The notes under the pieces were generated by a model. That model saw nothing but the letters and a program-made list of their open reading frames with translations. It ran no database searches and was not told where the DNA came from. A program made the translations under genes and the position numbers. A DNA stretch of 64,000 nt from CAZRKC01 sp964600665 (GTDB taxonomy: Bacteria > Bacillota > SLNR01): contig CAZRKC010000008.1 of NCBI GenBank assembly GCA_964600665.1, positions 30,289 through 94,288 of the forward strand, in the 5' to 3' direction. This document shows, in pieces, positions 16,244 through 23,423 of the stretch (within the stretch, counting starts at the first letter, position 1; each line of letters begins with the position of its first letter).

Positions 16244-16990
16244 ATGTCGTTTTTTGCCCGTTTAGCAACCTTCTATGATGAGCTGTTTCCATACAATCCC
16301 CAGACCTTGGATTTTATCCATACCTATTTTCTCTCCAACCGGGCAATGGACCTAGCTGATGTCGGATGCGGCACCGGGCAGTATGCAATCGAACTGGCGA
16401 ACCGTGGTCACACCGTTGTCGGCATTGATCTTGATGCGGAGATGGTGAAAAAAGCCCAATGTCAAGCTGCACAGCATTCAGATCGACCTATTCGTTTCCT
16501 AACTGGAGATATGCGCCAATTATCATCCCTGATTTCAACCGTCCAAGGAATCTATTGCATCGGCAATACAATGGCCAACCTGACAGATAAGCACGATATC
16601 GTAAACACATTAAAAGAATTTTATGATGCGACCGCCCCCGGCGGTTCCCTCTTACTGCAACTTGTCAATTTTGACCGGTACATATATCAAGGAACACTCC
16701 ATCTTCCCGTGATTCAGCGGTCACCAAATGGTCCTCGCCTGATACGAACATACCTTCCGTCATCAAATGGCCTGGTTGAGTTTCACATGGAATTATCCAT
16801 TTTTAATGCATCGAATGAGATAATTGAAACATATTCTGCGTCAACTATACTGTATCCAATCACCCAAGCATTCTTGGAATCCCAACTGATCAAAGTAGGA
16901 TTTACCAACTTAGACTTTCGAGGGGGATTTGATCAATCCACCTTTCAAGTGAACTCACCTGCAATGGTTGCCATAGCGACTCGTACCTAA
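16244..16990 (+). CDS. Class I SAM-dependent methyltransferase
   Basis: 248 residues with a Rossmann-like methyltransferase fold. Motif I is DVGCGTGQYAIELANRG near residue 37, the acidic end of beta 2 is VVGIDLDAEMV near 58, motif II-like FLTGDMRQL near 84, and TAPGGSLLLQLVNF (motif III) near 128. Start ATG at 16244 with AGGAGGTGA upstream. The substrate is unknown; small-molecule or ubiquinone/menaquinone-type methyltransferases share this layout. Probably co-transcribed with mgtE, with a shared terminator toward pnp. Confidence 0.85.
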   Translation: MSFFARLATFYDELFPYNPQTLDFIHTYFLSNRAMDLADVGCGTGQYAIELANRGHTVVGIDLDAEMVKKAQCQAAQHSDRPIRFLTGDMRQLSSLISTVQGIYCIGNTMANLTDKHDIVNTLKEFYDATAPGGSLLLQLVNFDRYIYQGTLHLPVIQRSPNGPRLIRTYLPSSNGLVEFHMELSIFNASNEIIETYSASTILYPITQAFLESQLIKVGFTNLDFRGGFDQSTFQVNSPAMVAIATRT

Positions 16991-16995
16991 AGAAC

Positions 16996-17017
16996 AAGGC
17001 CACCGTATGGTGGCCTT
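16996..17017. terminator. Bidirectional terminator between the methyltransferase and pnp
   Basis: 9-bp stem AAGGCCACC/GGTGGCCTT with GTAT loop. On the minus strand it is followed by GTTCTTT, on the plus strand by TGATGTT. It can serve both convergent units. Confidence 0.75.
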
Positions 17018-17033
17018 TGATGTTACTTTAGAG

Positions 17034-19133
17034 TTATACATCCTTTTTCTTTTCGGCTCGAAGAACCTCTTTGCGGGATAAGTTGATGCGCCCTTTATCA
17101 TCGATCTCAGTGACTTTGACCATGAATTCGTCACCCAACTTAACCACATCTTCCACCTTGGCAACTCGTTCCTCTGCCAATTGAGATATGTGAACTAAGC
17201 CTTCCTTGCCGGGGAGAATCTCCATAAACGCTCCAAATGTCATCAAACGCGTCACTTTGCCCATGTACATCGCGCCGATCTCGACATCCTTCGTTAATCG
17301 TTCAATAATGGCGAGTGCCCTTCTGGCGTCTTCCTCATTGATCGCGGCAATGAAAACGCGCCCATCATCTTCAATATCAATCTTAACATTCGTTTCAGCG
17401 ATAATCTTATTGATGGTTTTCCCTCCTGGGCCAATCACTTCCCGGATTTTCTCCGGATCGATCTGGTAAGTGATGATCCTTGGTGCAAAGGGGGATAACT
17501 CAGGTCGTGGAACCGGTATGGTTTCGAGCATTTTACCCATGATGTACATCCGACCGGCATATGCTTGGGTCAATGCCTGCTCAAGTATCGCACCCGACAC
17601 TCCACGGGTCTTGATATCCATCTGGAGTGCAGTAATGCCTTTTTCAGTACCAGCAACTTTAAAGTCCATATCTCCCAAAGCATCTTCAATTCCCTGGATA
17701 TCAGTTAAGATACAAAACCGGTCGCTATCAGTATCTTTGACCAAGCCCATTGCTACGCCAGATACAGGATATTTGATCGGAACACCAGCATCCATCAATG
17801 CCAATGTACTGCCGCACACACTGCCCATCGAAGATGAACCATTGGACTCCAAAACTTCTGAAACCAAGCGGATAGCATACGGGAATTCAGTTTCTGATGG
17901 AATCATCACAGACAACGCACGCTCTGCCAATGCACCATGTCCGATATCCCGACGGCCTGGACCCCGCAACATTCTTGCTTCTCCAACACTATAGGGCGGG
18001 AAATTATAATGATGCATGTAGCGTTTCGATTCTTCTTCCCCCAACCCGTCGAGGATCTGTACATCCCCCATTGGGCCAAGCGTCACCACAGTGAGAATTT
18101 GCGTTTGCCCTCTTGTAAATAAGCCGCTACCATGAACACGGGGAAGATAACCCACTTTACAGGTTATCGCGCGAACTTCATCCAAAGCGCGCCCATCAGG
18201 TCGGTATCCGTGAGTCAAAATAGACTCGCGAACAATATCTTTCTGTATGTCATGGACAATATTCTTGATATCTTTGATGCTCTCTGGGTATTCCGATAGG
18301 AAGTGGTCCAAAACATTTGCCTCAGCCGCAGCCATTAAACCCTCGCGCTCCAGCTTATCGCTGTTCATAATGGCTTCTTTCATTGCAGCAGACGCATATT
18401 CCCGAACTTGCTTTTCTAATTCTTCATTCACTTTATAAAGTGGAATTTCCCGTTTTGGTTTACCGACTTGGTCTGCGATTTTTTGAATAAAAGCAGCAAC
18501 CTCGCTGACAGCTGCATGACCAGTCATGATAGCTTCGAGCGCAACTTTCTCCGGGACTTCGTTCGCACCTGCTTCAACCATCATCACAGCGTCTCGAGTA
18601 CCAGCCACATATAGGCTTAAATCACTTGTCAGGGATTGGGCCGAGTTGGGGTTTACAACAACTTGACCATCAATGAGCCCCATCTCAACAACCGCTACCG
18701 GTCCTAGAAATGGGATATCAGATAGAGTCAACGCCGCAGATGCCCCGATTAGGGCAGCAATCTCAGGTGGATTATCTTGGTCTACAGACAACACAGTTGC
18801 GATCACCTGAACATCGTTGCGAAATCCACTGGGAAACAAAGGACGAATCGTCCGGTCAATCAGCCGTCCAGCTAAGATAGCCTTCTCTGAAGGGCGCCCT
18901 TCTCGTTTTATAAACCCGCCCGGAATTTTTCCCACAGAGTATAACCGTTCCTCATAATCTACGGTCAACGGGAAAAAATCAATCCCCTCCCGTGGTTCTT
19001 TCGAGCTCGTGGCGGTCGCCAAAACAACCGTGTCACCATATCGAACGAGAACTGATCCGCCTGCTTGCTTTGCGACTTCACCGGTTTCGATTTTTAACGC
19101 ACGTCCTGCAAAATTCATTTCGAAATGATTCAA
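17034..19133 (-). CDS. pnp: Polyribonucleotide nucleotidyltransferase (PNPase)
   Basis: Phosphorolytic 3'-5' exoribonuclease of RNA turnover. About 699 residues. Two RNase PH domains flank an alpha-helical segment: the first runs from ALKIETG to about 215, the second from about 310 to 540 and includes LFTRGQTQILTVV, SNGSSSMGSVCGSTLALMDAGVP and GDMDFKVAGTEKG. A KH domain (VIGPGGKTINKI near 560) and an S1 domain (GAMYMGKVTRLMTFGAFMEI) complete the protein. I choose the TTG at 19133, eight bases from AAGGAGGTG; the in-frame GTG nine bases earlier overlaps the ribosome binding site. Downstream of rpsO as in most bacteria. Confidence 0.94.
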   Translation of the reverse strand: MNHFEMNFAGRALKIETGEVAKQAGGSVLVRYGDTVVLATATSSKEPREGIDFFPLTVDYEERLYSVGKIPGGFIKREGRPSEKAILAGRLIDRTIRPLFPSGFRNDVQVIATVLSVDQDNPPEIAALIGASAALTLSDIPFLGPVAVVEMGLIDGQVVVNPNSAQSLTSDLSLYVAGTRDAVMMVEAGANEVPEKVALEAIMTGHAAVSEVAAFIQKIADQVGKPKREIPLYKVNEELEKQVREYASAAMKEAIMNSDKLEREGLMAAAEANVLDHFLSEYPESIKDIKNIVHDIQKDIVRESILTHGYRPDGRALDEVRAITCKVGYLPRVHGSGLFTRGQTQILTVVTLGPMGDVQILDGLGEEESKRYMHHYNFPPYSVGEARMLRGPGRRDIGHGALAERALSVMIPSETEFPYAIRLVSEVLESNGSSSMGSVCGSTLALMDAGVPIKYPVSGVAMGLVKDTDSDRFCILTDIQGIEDALGDMDFKVAGTEKGITALQMDIKTRGVSGAILEQALTQAYAGRMYIMGKMLETIPVPRPELSPFAPRIITYQIDPEKIREVIGPGGKTINKIIAETNVKIDIEDDGRVFIAAINEEDARRALAIIERLTKDVEIGAMYMGKVTRLMTFGAFMEILPGKEGLVHISQLAEERVAKVEDVVKLGDEFMVKVTEIDDKGRINLSRKEVLRAEKKKDV

Positions 19134-19198
19134 TAATGACACCTCCTTATGACATCACCCGCAAAGACAATGCCATGATAATTTCAGTTTCCATAAAG

Positions 19199-19224
19199 AA
19201 CAAGAGTGGAAATCCACCCTTGTT
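19199..19224 (-). terminator. Hairpin after rpsO
   Basis: AACAAGAGTGG (19199-19209) pairs with CCACCCTTGTT (19214-19224), one mismatch, with CTTTAT downstream on the minus strand. It overlaps the rpsO stop and may attenuate or process the rpsO-pnp transcript. Confidence 0.6.
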
Positions 19225-19492
19225 AGCGACGTAGTCCAAGTTGTTCAATCAGAGTACGGTATCGTTCGATGTCGTTTTCACGAAGATAGGTCAGCATGTT
19301 ACGCCGTTTCCCGACCATTCGCAACAGGCCTCGACGAGAATGGTGGTCCTTGGTATGGACACGCAGATGATCCGTCAAATAGCTGATTTTCTCACTGAGA
19401 ATCGCAATCTGCACTTCCGGTGATCCTGTGTCATGCTCATGGAGCTTATACTTCGTGATGATTTCCAATTTTGATTCTGGATTCAATGCCAT
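19223..19492 (-). CDS. rpsO: 30S ribosomal protein S15
   Basis: Primary binder of the 16S rRNA central domain. 89 residues, the standard length. The S15 signature is seen in HEHDTGSPEVQIAILSEKI near residue 18, LTDHLRVHTKDHHSRRGLL near 36 and RRNMLTYLRENDIERY near 62. Start ATG at 19492 with AAAAGGAGGTGAAATT upstream. It precedes pnp, the widely conserved pair. The short leader upstream contains a hairpin that could mediate S15 autoregulation. Confidence 0.97.
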   Translation of the reverse strand: MALNPESKLEIITKYKLHEHDTGSPEVQIAILSEKISYLTDHLRVHTKDHHSRRGLLRMVGKRRNMLTYLRENDIERYRTLIEQLGLRR

Positions 19493-19552
19493 AATTTCAC
19501 CTCCTTTTATAATTAACCCTGCGAGCCAAGAATACCGTCGGAGTTTCGGTAA

Positions 19553-19586
19553 ACTGAGCAGGCAGTTACCTTTATGCTGACTCAGT
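19553..19586 (-). promoter_or_regulatory. Hairpin in the rpsO leader
   Basis: ACTGAG (19581-19586 on the minus strand) pairs with CTCAGT (19553-19558), extended by CAG/CTG after one bulged base, about 60-90 bp upstream of rpsO. It overlaps the stop of the preceding small gene, so it may end that gene or act as an S15-responsive leader. There is no T-run. Confidence 0.35.
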
Positions 19587-19806
19587 GCCGGATTGTTTCG
19601 ATGACCCGCTCACCGTCTTCATGCGTCAGCAAAGCATATAAAGCATCTTGAAAAGCCAGTATATCCGGGTTCTCCATGCGGCACTGCCGGTATACAGACT
19701 CCAATTCACGGCATAAGTTTTGAAACTCAGAGCTGAGGCAAATAGACGAAATTTTTGTGACGATAACTTTCATTTCATCATTATAACCACCCAGTGATGT
19801 CAACAT
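19582..19806 (-). CDS. Small hypothetical protein, 74 residues
   Basis: An unrecognised acidic protein located between ribF and rpsO. The ATG at 19806 has GAGGAGGGTTACC upstream, and a longer in-frame start lacks such a site. Predicted mostly helical from composition (KVIVTKISSICLSSEFQNLCREL, read in pieces). It has three cysteines and no membrane segment. The strong ribosome binding site and the fit between neighbours support a real gene. No function is proposed. Confidence 0.6.
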   Translation of the reverse strand: MLTSLGGYNDEMKVIVTKISSICLSSEFQNLCRELESVYRQCRMENPDILAFQDALYALLTHEDGERVIETIRH

Positions 19807-19880
19807 GGTAACCCTCCTCTCATACAAACCCTTCATGATAGCCATTGCAATTGTACCACAACATCAAGTGTTTGTAAACA

Positions 19881-20825
19881 TTACAGCCCGGCAGACTGCA
19901 GCCGATTGCGTATCACCATGTGATCTTTCTCCAATTGGGCAACCAAAGCAGCTGGTCCGGAAAACATGGTTTCGTCCCGAACTCGGAAAACAAAATCAAC
20001 ATCGAGTGTATCCCCGTAAATATCCGCTGAGAAATCAAGAATATTCACTTCCAGGCGAATCTCCAGTTCAGTCGCTCCCCGGAAAGTTGGTCTGATCCCA
20101 ATGTTTGCCATCCCCATCAAACGCTTGCCTTGATGGTACACCCATACCCCATAGACTCCAACCGCAGGAACCAGTATCCCTGGATCGATCATCAAATTTG
20201 CCGTCGGGAAACCCAGTGTTCTCCCTCTCATATCACCTTTGATAACTTTCCCGCTGATTTGATAGTTACGACGCAAATACTTAGCGGCTTCCTCAACTTG
20301 TCCATCAGACAGCATGTCCCGAATGAGTGTGCTGCTGACCATTTTCTCATGAAGGTAAACCGGCGGTTGTTGTGCCACGTGGAAATCCAGCTCGGCTCCA
20401 AGCAGTCGCAGCATTGAAGGATCACCAGTTCCATTCATGCCAAAGCGAAAGTTCTCACCGACAAAAATATGTTTGACCTTAAGGCTATCCAAAAGAACTT
20501 GTCGCACAAAAGCTTCAGGCATCAGATTTCTGATTCCTTCGGTAAATGGCATCACTACTAATGATTGAACTTCCAACTCAGAGAATAACTTGGCTTTCAG
20601 CGATAAAGGTGTCAATCGATTGCCATGCTGATAGCCTGAAATGACATCACGCGGATGAGGTTCGAATGTCACAACCAACGAAGGTGCATTGATTGCCTGT
20701 GCCTGCCGCACCATGGATTGAATTAAGACCTGATGTCCAAGATGCACTCCATCAAAAGTGCCCAGTGCAGCTAATCCGCCACCAGTATTTGAAATATATC
20801 CAGGTTCCCAATACACCATTTCCAT
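19881..20825 (-). CDS. ribF: Bifunctional riboflavin kinase / FMN adenylyltransferase
   Basis: Makes FMN and FAD from riboflavin. 314 residues. The N-terminal nucleotidyltransferase has ALGTFDGVHLGHQVLI near 21 and the later ISSTLIRDM-like VSSTLIRDMLSDG near 158. The C-terminal flavokinase has KGDMRGRTLGFPTANL near 195, GVYGVWV near 223 and the metal/substrate segment NIGIRPTFRG near 243. The start ATG at 20825 overlaps the truB stop (TAATG), indicating translational coupling. Order truB-ribF-rpsO-pnp is the usual Firmicutes arrangement. Confidence 0.95.
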   Translation of the reverse strand: MEMVYWEPGYISNTGGGLAALGTFDGVHLGHQVLIQSMVRQAQAINAPSLVVTFEPHPRDVISGYQHGNRLTPLSLKAKLFSELEVQSLVVMPFTEGIRNLMPEAFVRQVLLDSLKVKHIFVGENFRFGMNGTGDPSMLRLLGAELDFHVAQQPPVYLHEKMVSSTLIRDMLSDGQVEEAAKYLRRNYQISGKVIKGDMRGRTLGFPTANLMIDPGILVPAVGVYGVWVYHQGKRLMGMANIGIRPTFRGATELEIRLEVNILDFSADIYGDTLDVDFVFRVRDETMFSGPAALVAQLEKDHMVIRNRLQSAGL

Positions 20826-21763
20826 TAATTATCACCCGTTATCACTTTAGTTGGACGAATCATATCTGCCGTTTTATGTCCAATTGCAAGAAAGTTACCA
20901 TCCTGATCATACAATCTAACAGTCTCAGGGTCTTCCTGATCATCATGTTCTGTGGAAACAGCCCGGCCGTGACGAATACGCTCTGCATCGTCCCTTTCAA
21001 GCTGGACTTTTCTCAGGTGGAATAACGGATAATCAACAGGATAGATCAGTTCATGGATTCGATTTACCGTCACAGCATTCTGAAGTTCTTCCAGCGTGGA
21101 TGCATTTTCTAAAGCAAAAGGCCCTGACCGGGTACGTAAAAGATATGATAAATGCGCGCCTACCTTCATGAAAGTACCCAAGTCAGAGGCTAGAGTTCGG
21201 ATATATGTCCCTTTGGAACATTCAACATCAAACATAACGATTGGGTAACCATCAGCTCCGATGCGATAATTGATCAGTTCGAGATGAAATATCTCAATAG
21301 GGCGAGGCAACCTCTTGACTTCGATACCAGCCCTTGCCAATGTATAGAGCCGCTCCCCATTAATTTTCAATGCGGAAACCATCGGAGGAATCTGCATTTG
21401 CGAGCCAGTGAAATGTACCATGGCCGACTGAACTGCTTCGAAGGTCGCAGCACTTCGAGACTCATCCGGTGATGATCGCTGGATAACCTCTCCGCTGGCA
21501 TCTTGGGTGTCAGTTTCACATCCAATCATCATCTCTCCTCGATAGGCTTTGCTGGCAACTTGCATATACTCAGCCATTCGTGTCCCCTTCCCGATACATA
21601 AAGGGAGCACACCAGCAGCATCAGGGTCCAATGTACCAGCATGTCCAACCTTGCGAACACCAATCAATTTACGGACGACCGCCACGACATCGTGGGAAGT
21701 CATACCAGAAGGTTTAAGAATATTTAAGTATCCATCCATCTGAGTCGGTGTGAGTTTATCCAC
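20825..21763 (-). CDS. truB: tRNA pseudouridine(55) synthase
   Basis: Converts U55 of tRNA T-arms to pseudouridine. About 312 residues. Motif GYLNILKPSGMTSHDVV lies near the N-terminus, the catalytic Asp in GHAGTLDPDAAGVLPLCIG near 45, and KAYRGEM and KGTYIRTLASDLG near 190 follow, then a C-terminal PUA-like region. The GTG at 21763 has GGAGG nine bases upstream and sits inside the last codons of nrnA (8-bp overlap); the next ATG has no ribosome binding site. Coupled to nrnA and ribF. Confidence 0.94.
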   Translation of the reverse strand: MDKLTPTQMDGYLNILKPSGMTSHDVVAVVRKLIGVRKVGHAGTLDPDAAGVLPLCIGKGTRMAEYMQVASKAYRGEMMIGCETDTQDASGEVIQRSSPDESRSAATFEAVQSAMVHFTGSQMQIPPMVSALKINGERLYTLARAGIEVKRLPRPIEIFHLELINYRIGADGYPIVMFDVECSKGTYIRTLASDLGTFMKVGAHLSYLLRTRSGPFALENASTLEELQNAVTVNRIHELIYPVDYPLFHLRKVQLERDDAERIRHGRAVSTEHDDQEDPETVRLYDQDGNFLAIGHKTADMIRPTKVITGDN

Positions 21764-22736
21764 GCAAAAAAGCCTCCGTTTTCGCAAGAACCGCTGCCTT
21801 GACGTCATGCAGATTTCCCATCAAGACTGCACCGGACGCCTTCTTATGTCCACCGCCGCCAAATAAAGCTGCTAAAGCATGCACATCAGTCAGATCTCTC
21901 GAACGGAAACTGACTCGAACCACATCTTTCTGTTCCTTAAAGAGAATCGCGACGCGTGAGCCAGTGATTGACCGGGCATAGCCAGCGTAATTCTCCGTTT
22001 CAGATTCATCAGTTTGCATCCGTGACAGCATATCCATGGTGACAGTCATGACAGAAATCTGTCCCTCAGCATAGAGTTCAAATGTTGATAATATTGCAGC
22101 CAGCAGTTGCATTTCTTGTGGCGTCCTTGTGTCAAAAAGTCGTTGGCTCATTTCTGGGAAATCAAATCCCTGTTCATGTAGTTCCGCAGCAATTCGATGG
22201 CTCGCAGCTGTGGTGTTGGTGAAACGAAATGATCCCGTATCAGATGCAATAGCTGCATACAGGCATGCAACTATTTCAGTATCCATGGGGTAGTTCAGAC
22301 GTTGCAACACCTCGTACACCTGCTCACCACAAGCAGCTGCATTTACATCAACGAAGTTAATATCTCCGAATAACTCATTACTCAAGTGATGGTCAATGTT
22401 AATTGTGATTTCCGCCCGTTTAAATACCCGCTCTCCGTGTCCGAGACGCGATTGAGAACCGCAATCCAGCGCAATAAAGATTTCGGGAGACAAGTCAGGT
22501 TCCAAATCACTCCAATACACCAGTTTGTCGGCACCGGGAAGAAATTTAAAACTGTTTGGCAATTCTTCGATCCCGCACACCACATGCTTATGGCCATACA
22601 ATTCCAATGCCCTGGCAAAAGCCAGCATCGATCCTATGGAATCAGCATCGGGTTTTGTGTGCACTCCGATTACGATTCTGTCTCCATACTGCAGAACCTT
22701 GATGATCTCTGTGAGCATCCGATCCCGGTTCTCCAT
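21756..22736 (-). CDS. nrnA: DHH phosphoesterase, oligoribonuclease/pAp phosphatase NrnA
   Basis: Degrades 2-5 nt RNAs and dephosphorylates 3'-phosphoadenosine 5'-phosphate in bacteria lacking Orn. About 326 residues. The DHH domain has HTKPDADSIGSMLA near 25, ALDCGSQSRLG near 90 and the DHH motif in INIDHHLSN near 117. The DHHA1 substrate domain near 290 has FGGGGHKKASGA. ATG at 22736 behind AAGGAGGATAAGTG. It sits directly after rbfA, the usual Firmicutes location. Confidence 0.93.
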   Translation of the reverse strand: MENRDRMLTEIIKVLQYGDRIVIGVHTKPDADSIGSMLAFARALELYGHKHVVCGIEELPNSFKFLPGADKLVYWSDLEPDLSPEIFIALDCGSQSRLGHGERVFKRAEITINIDHHLSNELFGDINFVDVNAAACGEQVYEVLQRLNYPMDTEIVACLYAAIASDTGSFRFTNTTAASHRIAAELHEQGFDFPEMSQRLFDTRTPQEMQLLAAILSTFELYAEGQISVMTVTMDMLSRMQTDESETENYAGYARSITGSRVAILFKEQKDVVRVSFRSRDLTDVHALAALFGGGGHKKASGAVLMGNLHDVKAAVLAKTEAFLRG

Positions 22737-22739
22737 CAC

Positions 22740-23105
22740 TTATCCTCCTTGCTCAGACTCTTTTTTAACCTGATTGATCAAAGCTGATATTTTCGCACCA
22801 TATGCAATCGAAGAATCCAGATAGAAGATAATCTCGGGCATATGCCGTAGCCGAATCCGTTTAGCCAGTTCGGCACGGATAAATCCCGCGGCACTCTGTA
22901 AGCCCTTGATCGCCTCTTTTTGTTTATCCTCGTCACCGAATACACTGGCAAATACTTTCGCATGGCGAAGATCATTGGAAACTTCGACTCCGGTAATACT
23001 GGTCATTTCTCCGATTCGCGGATCCTTCAAATCTTTACGGATGATATCGCTTATCTCAGTTTTTATAACTTCTTTAAGACGATCAGCCCGATGTTGGCTC
23101 ATCAT
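22740..23105 (-). CDS. rbfA: Ribosome-binding factor A
   Basis: KH-like factor for late 30S maturation and 16S 5'-end processing. 121 residues. The family pattern is clear: RADRLKEVIKTEISDII at the N-terminus, KDPRIGEMTSITGVEVSNDLRHAKVF (read in pieces), and LRHMPEIIFYLDSSIAYGAKI near 88. ATG at 23105, with a second ATG right after it; either may be used. It lies 3 bp before nrnA and downstream of ylxP, as in Bacillus. Confidence 0.94.
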   Translation of the reverse strand: MMSQHRADRLKEVIKTEISDIIRKDLKDPRIGEMTSITGVEVSNDLRHAKVFASVFGDEDKQKEAIKGLQSAAGFIRAELAKRIRLRHMPEIIFYLDSSIAYGAKISALINQVKKESEQGG

Positions 23106-23120
23106 CCAACACCCCGTTTC

Positions 23121-23402
23121 TTAGTAGACTTGGATATCACTTTCCAAAATTTCCACATCCCATTGCATTTCTATCCAAGGAATAATTTCTAACATAATTT
23201 CCCTAACTAATGTATATGAATTGCTCACATATGCAAACCCAATCCCAGCCATATCCCAACGCTCCAGATGATCGACTTCAGCAACAGCCACCTGGTATTT
23301 GTTCCTCGTTCTTGATAAGATACTCTGGATGAACCGACGTTTGTCTTTCAGTGAGTGATTCTGATCCATCCGAATAGTCAGTTGCAACACACCTGTGAAC
23401 AT
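23121..23402 (-). CDS. ylxP: DUF503 protein YlxP
   Basis: 93-residue conserved protein of the nusA-infB operon with a ferredoxin-like fold in known members. Its exact function is not settled. Typical features are the N-terminal LQLTIRMDQNHSLKDKRRFIQSIL and VAVAEVDHLERWDMAGIGF (read in pieces), then WIEMQWDVEILESD. Start ATG at 23402, 21 bp after infB. It has been linked to ribosome assembly by gene neighbourhood. Confidence 0.9.
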   Translation of the reverse strand: MFTGVLQLTIRMDQNHSLKDKRRFIQSILSRTRNKYQVAVAEVDHLERWDMAGIGFAYVSNSYTLVREIMLEIIPWIEMQWDVEILESDIQVY

Positions 23403-23423
23403 GTTGTCACCACACTTTCAGGA

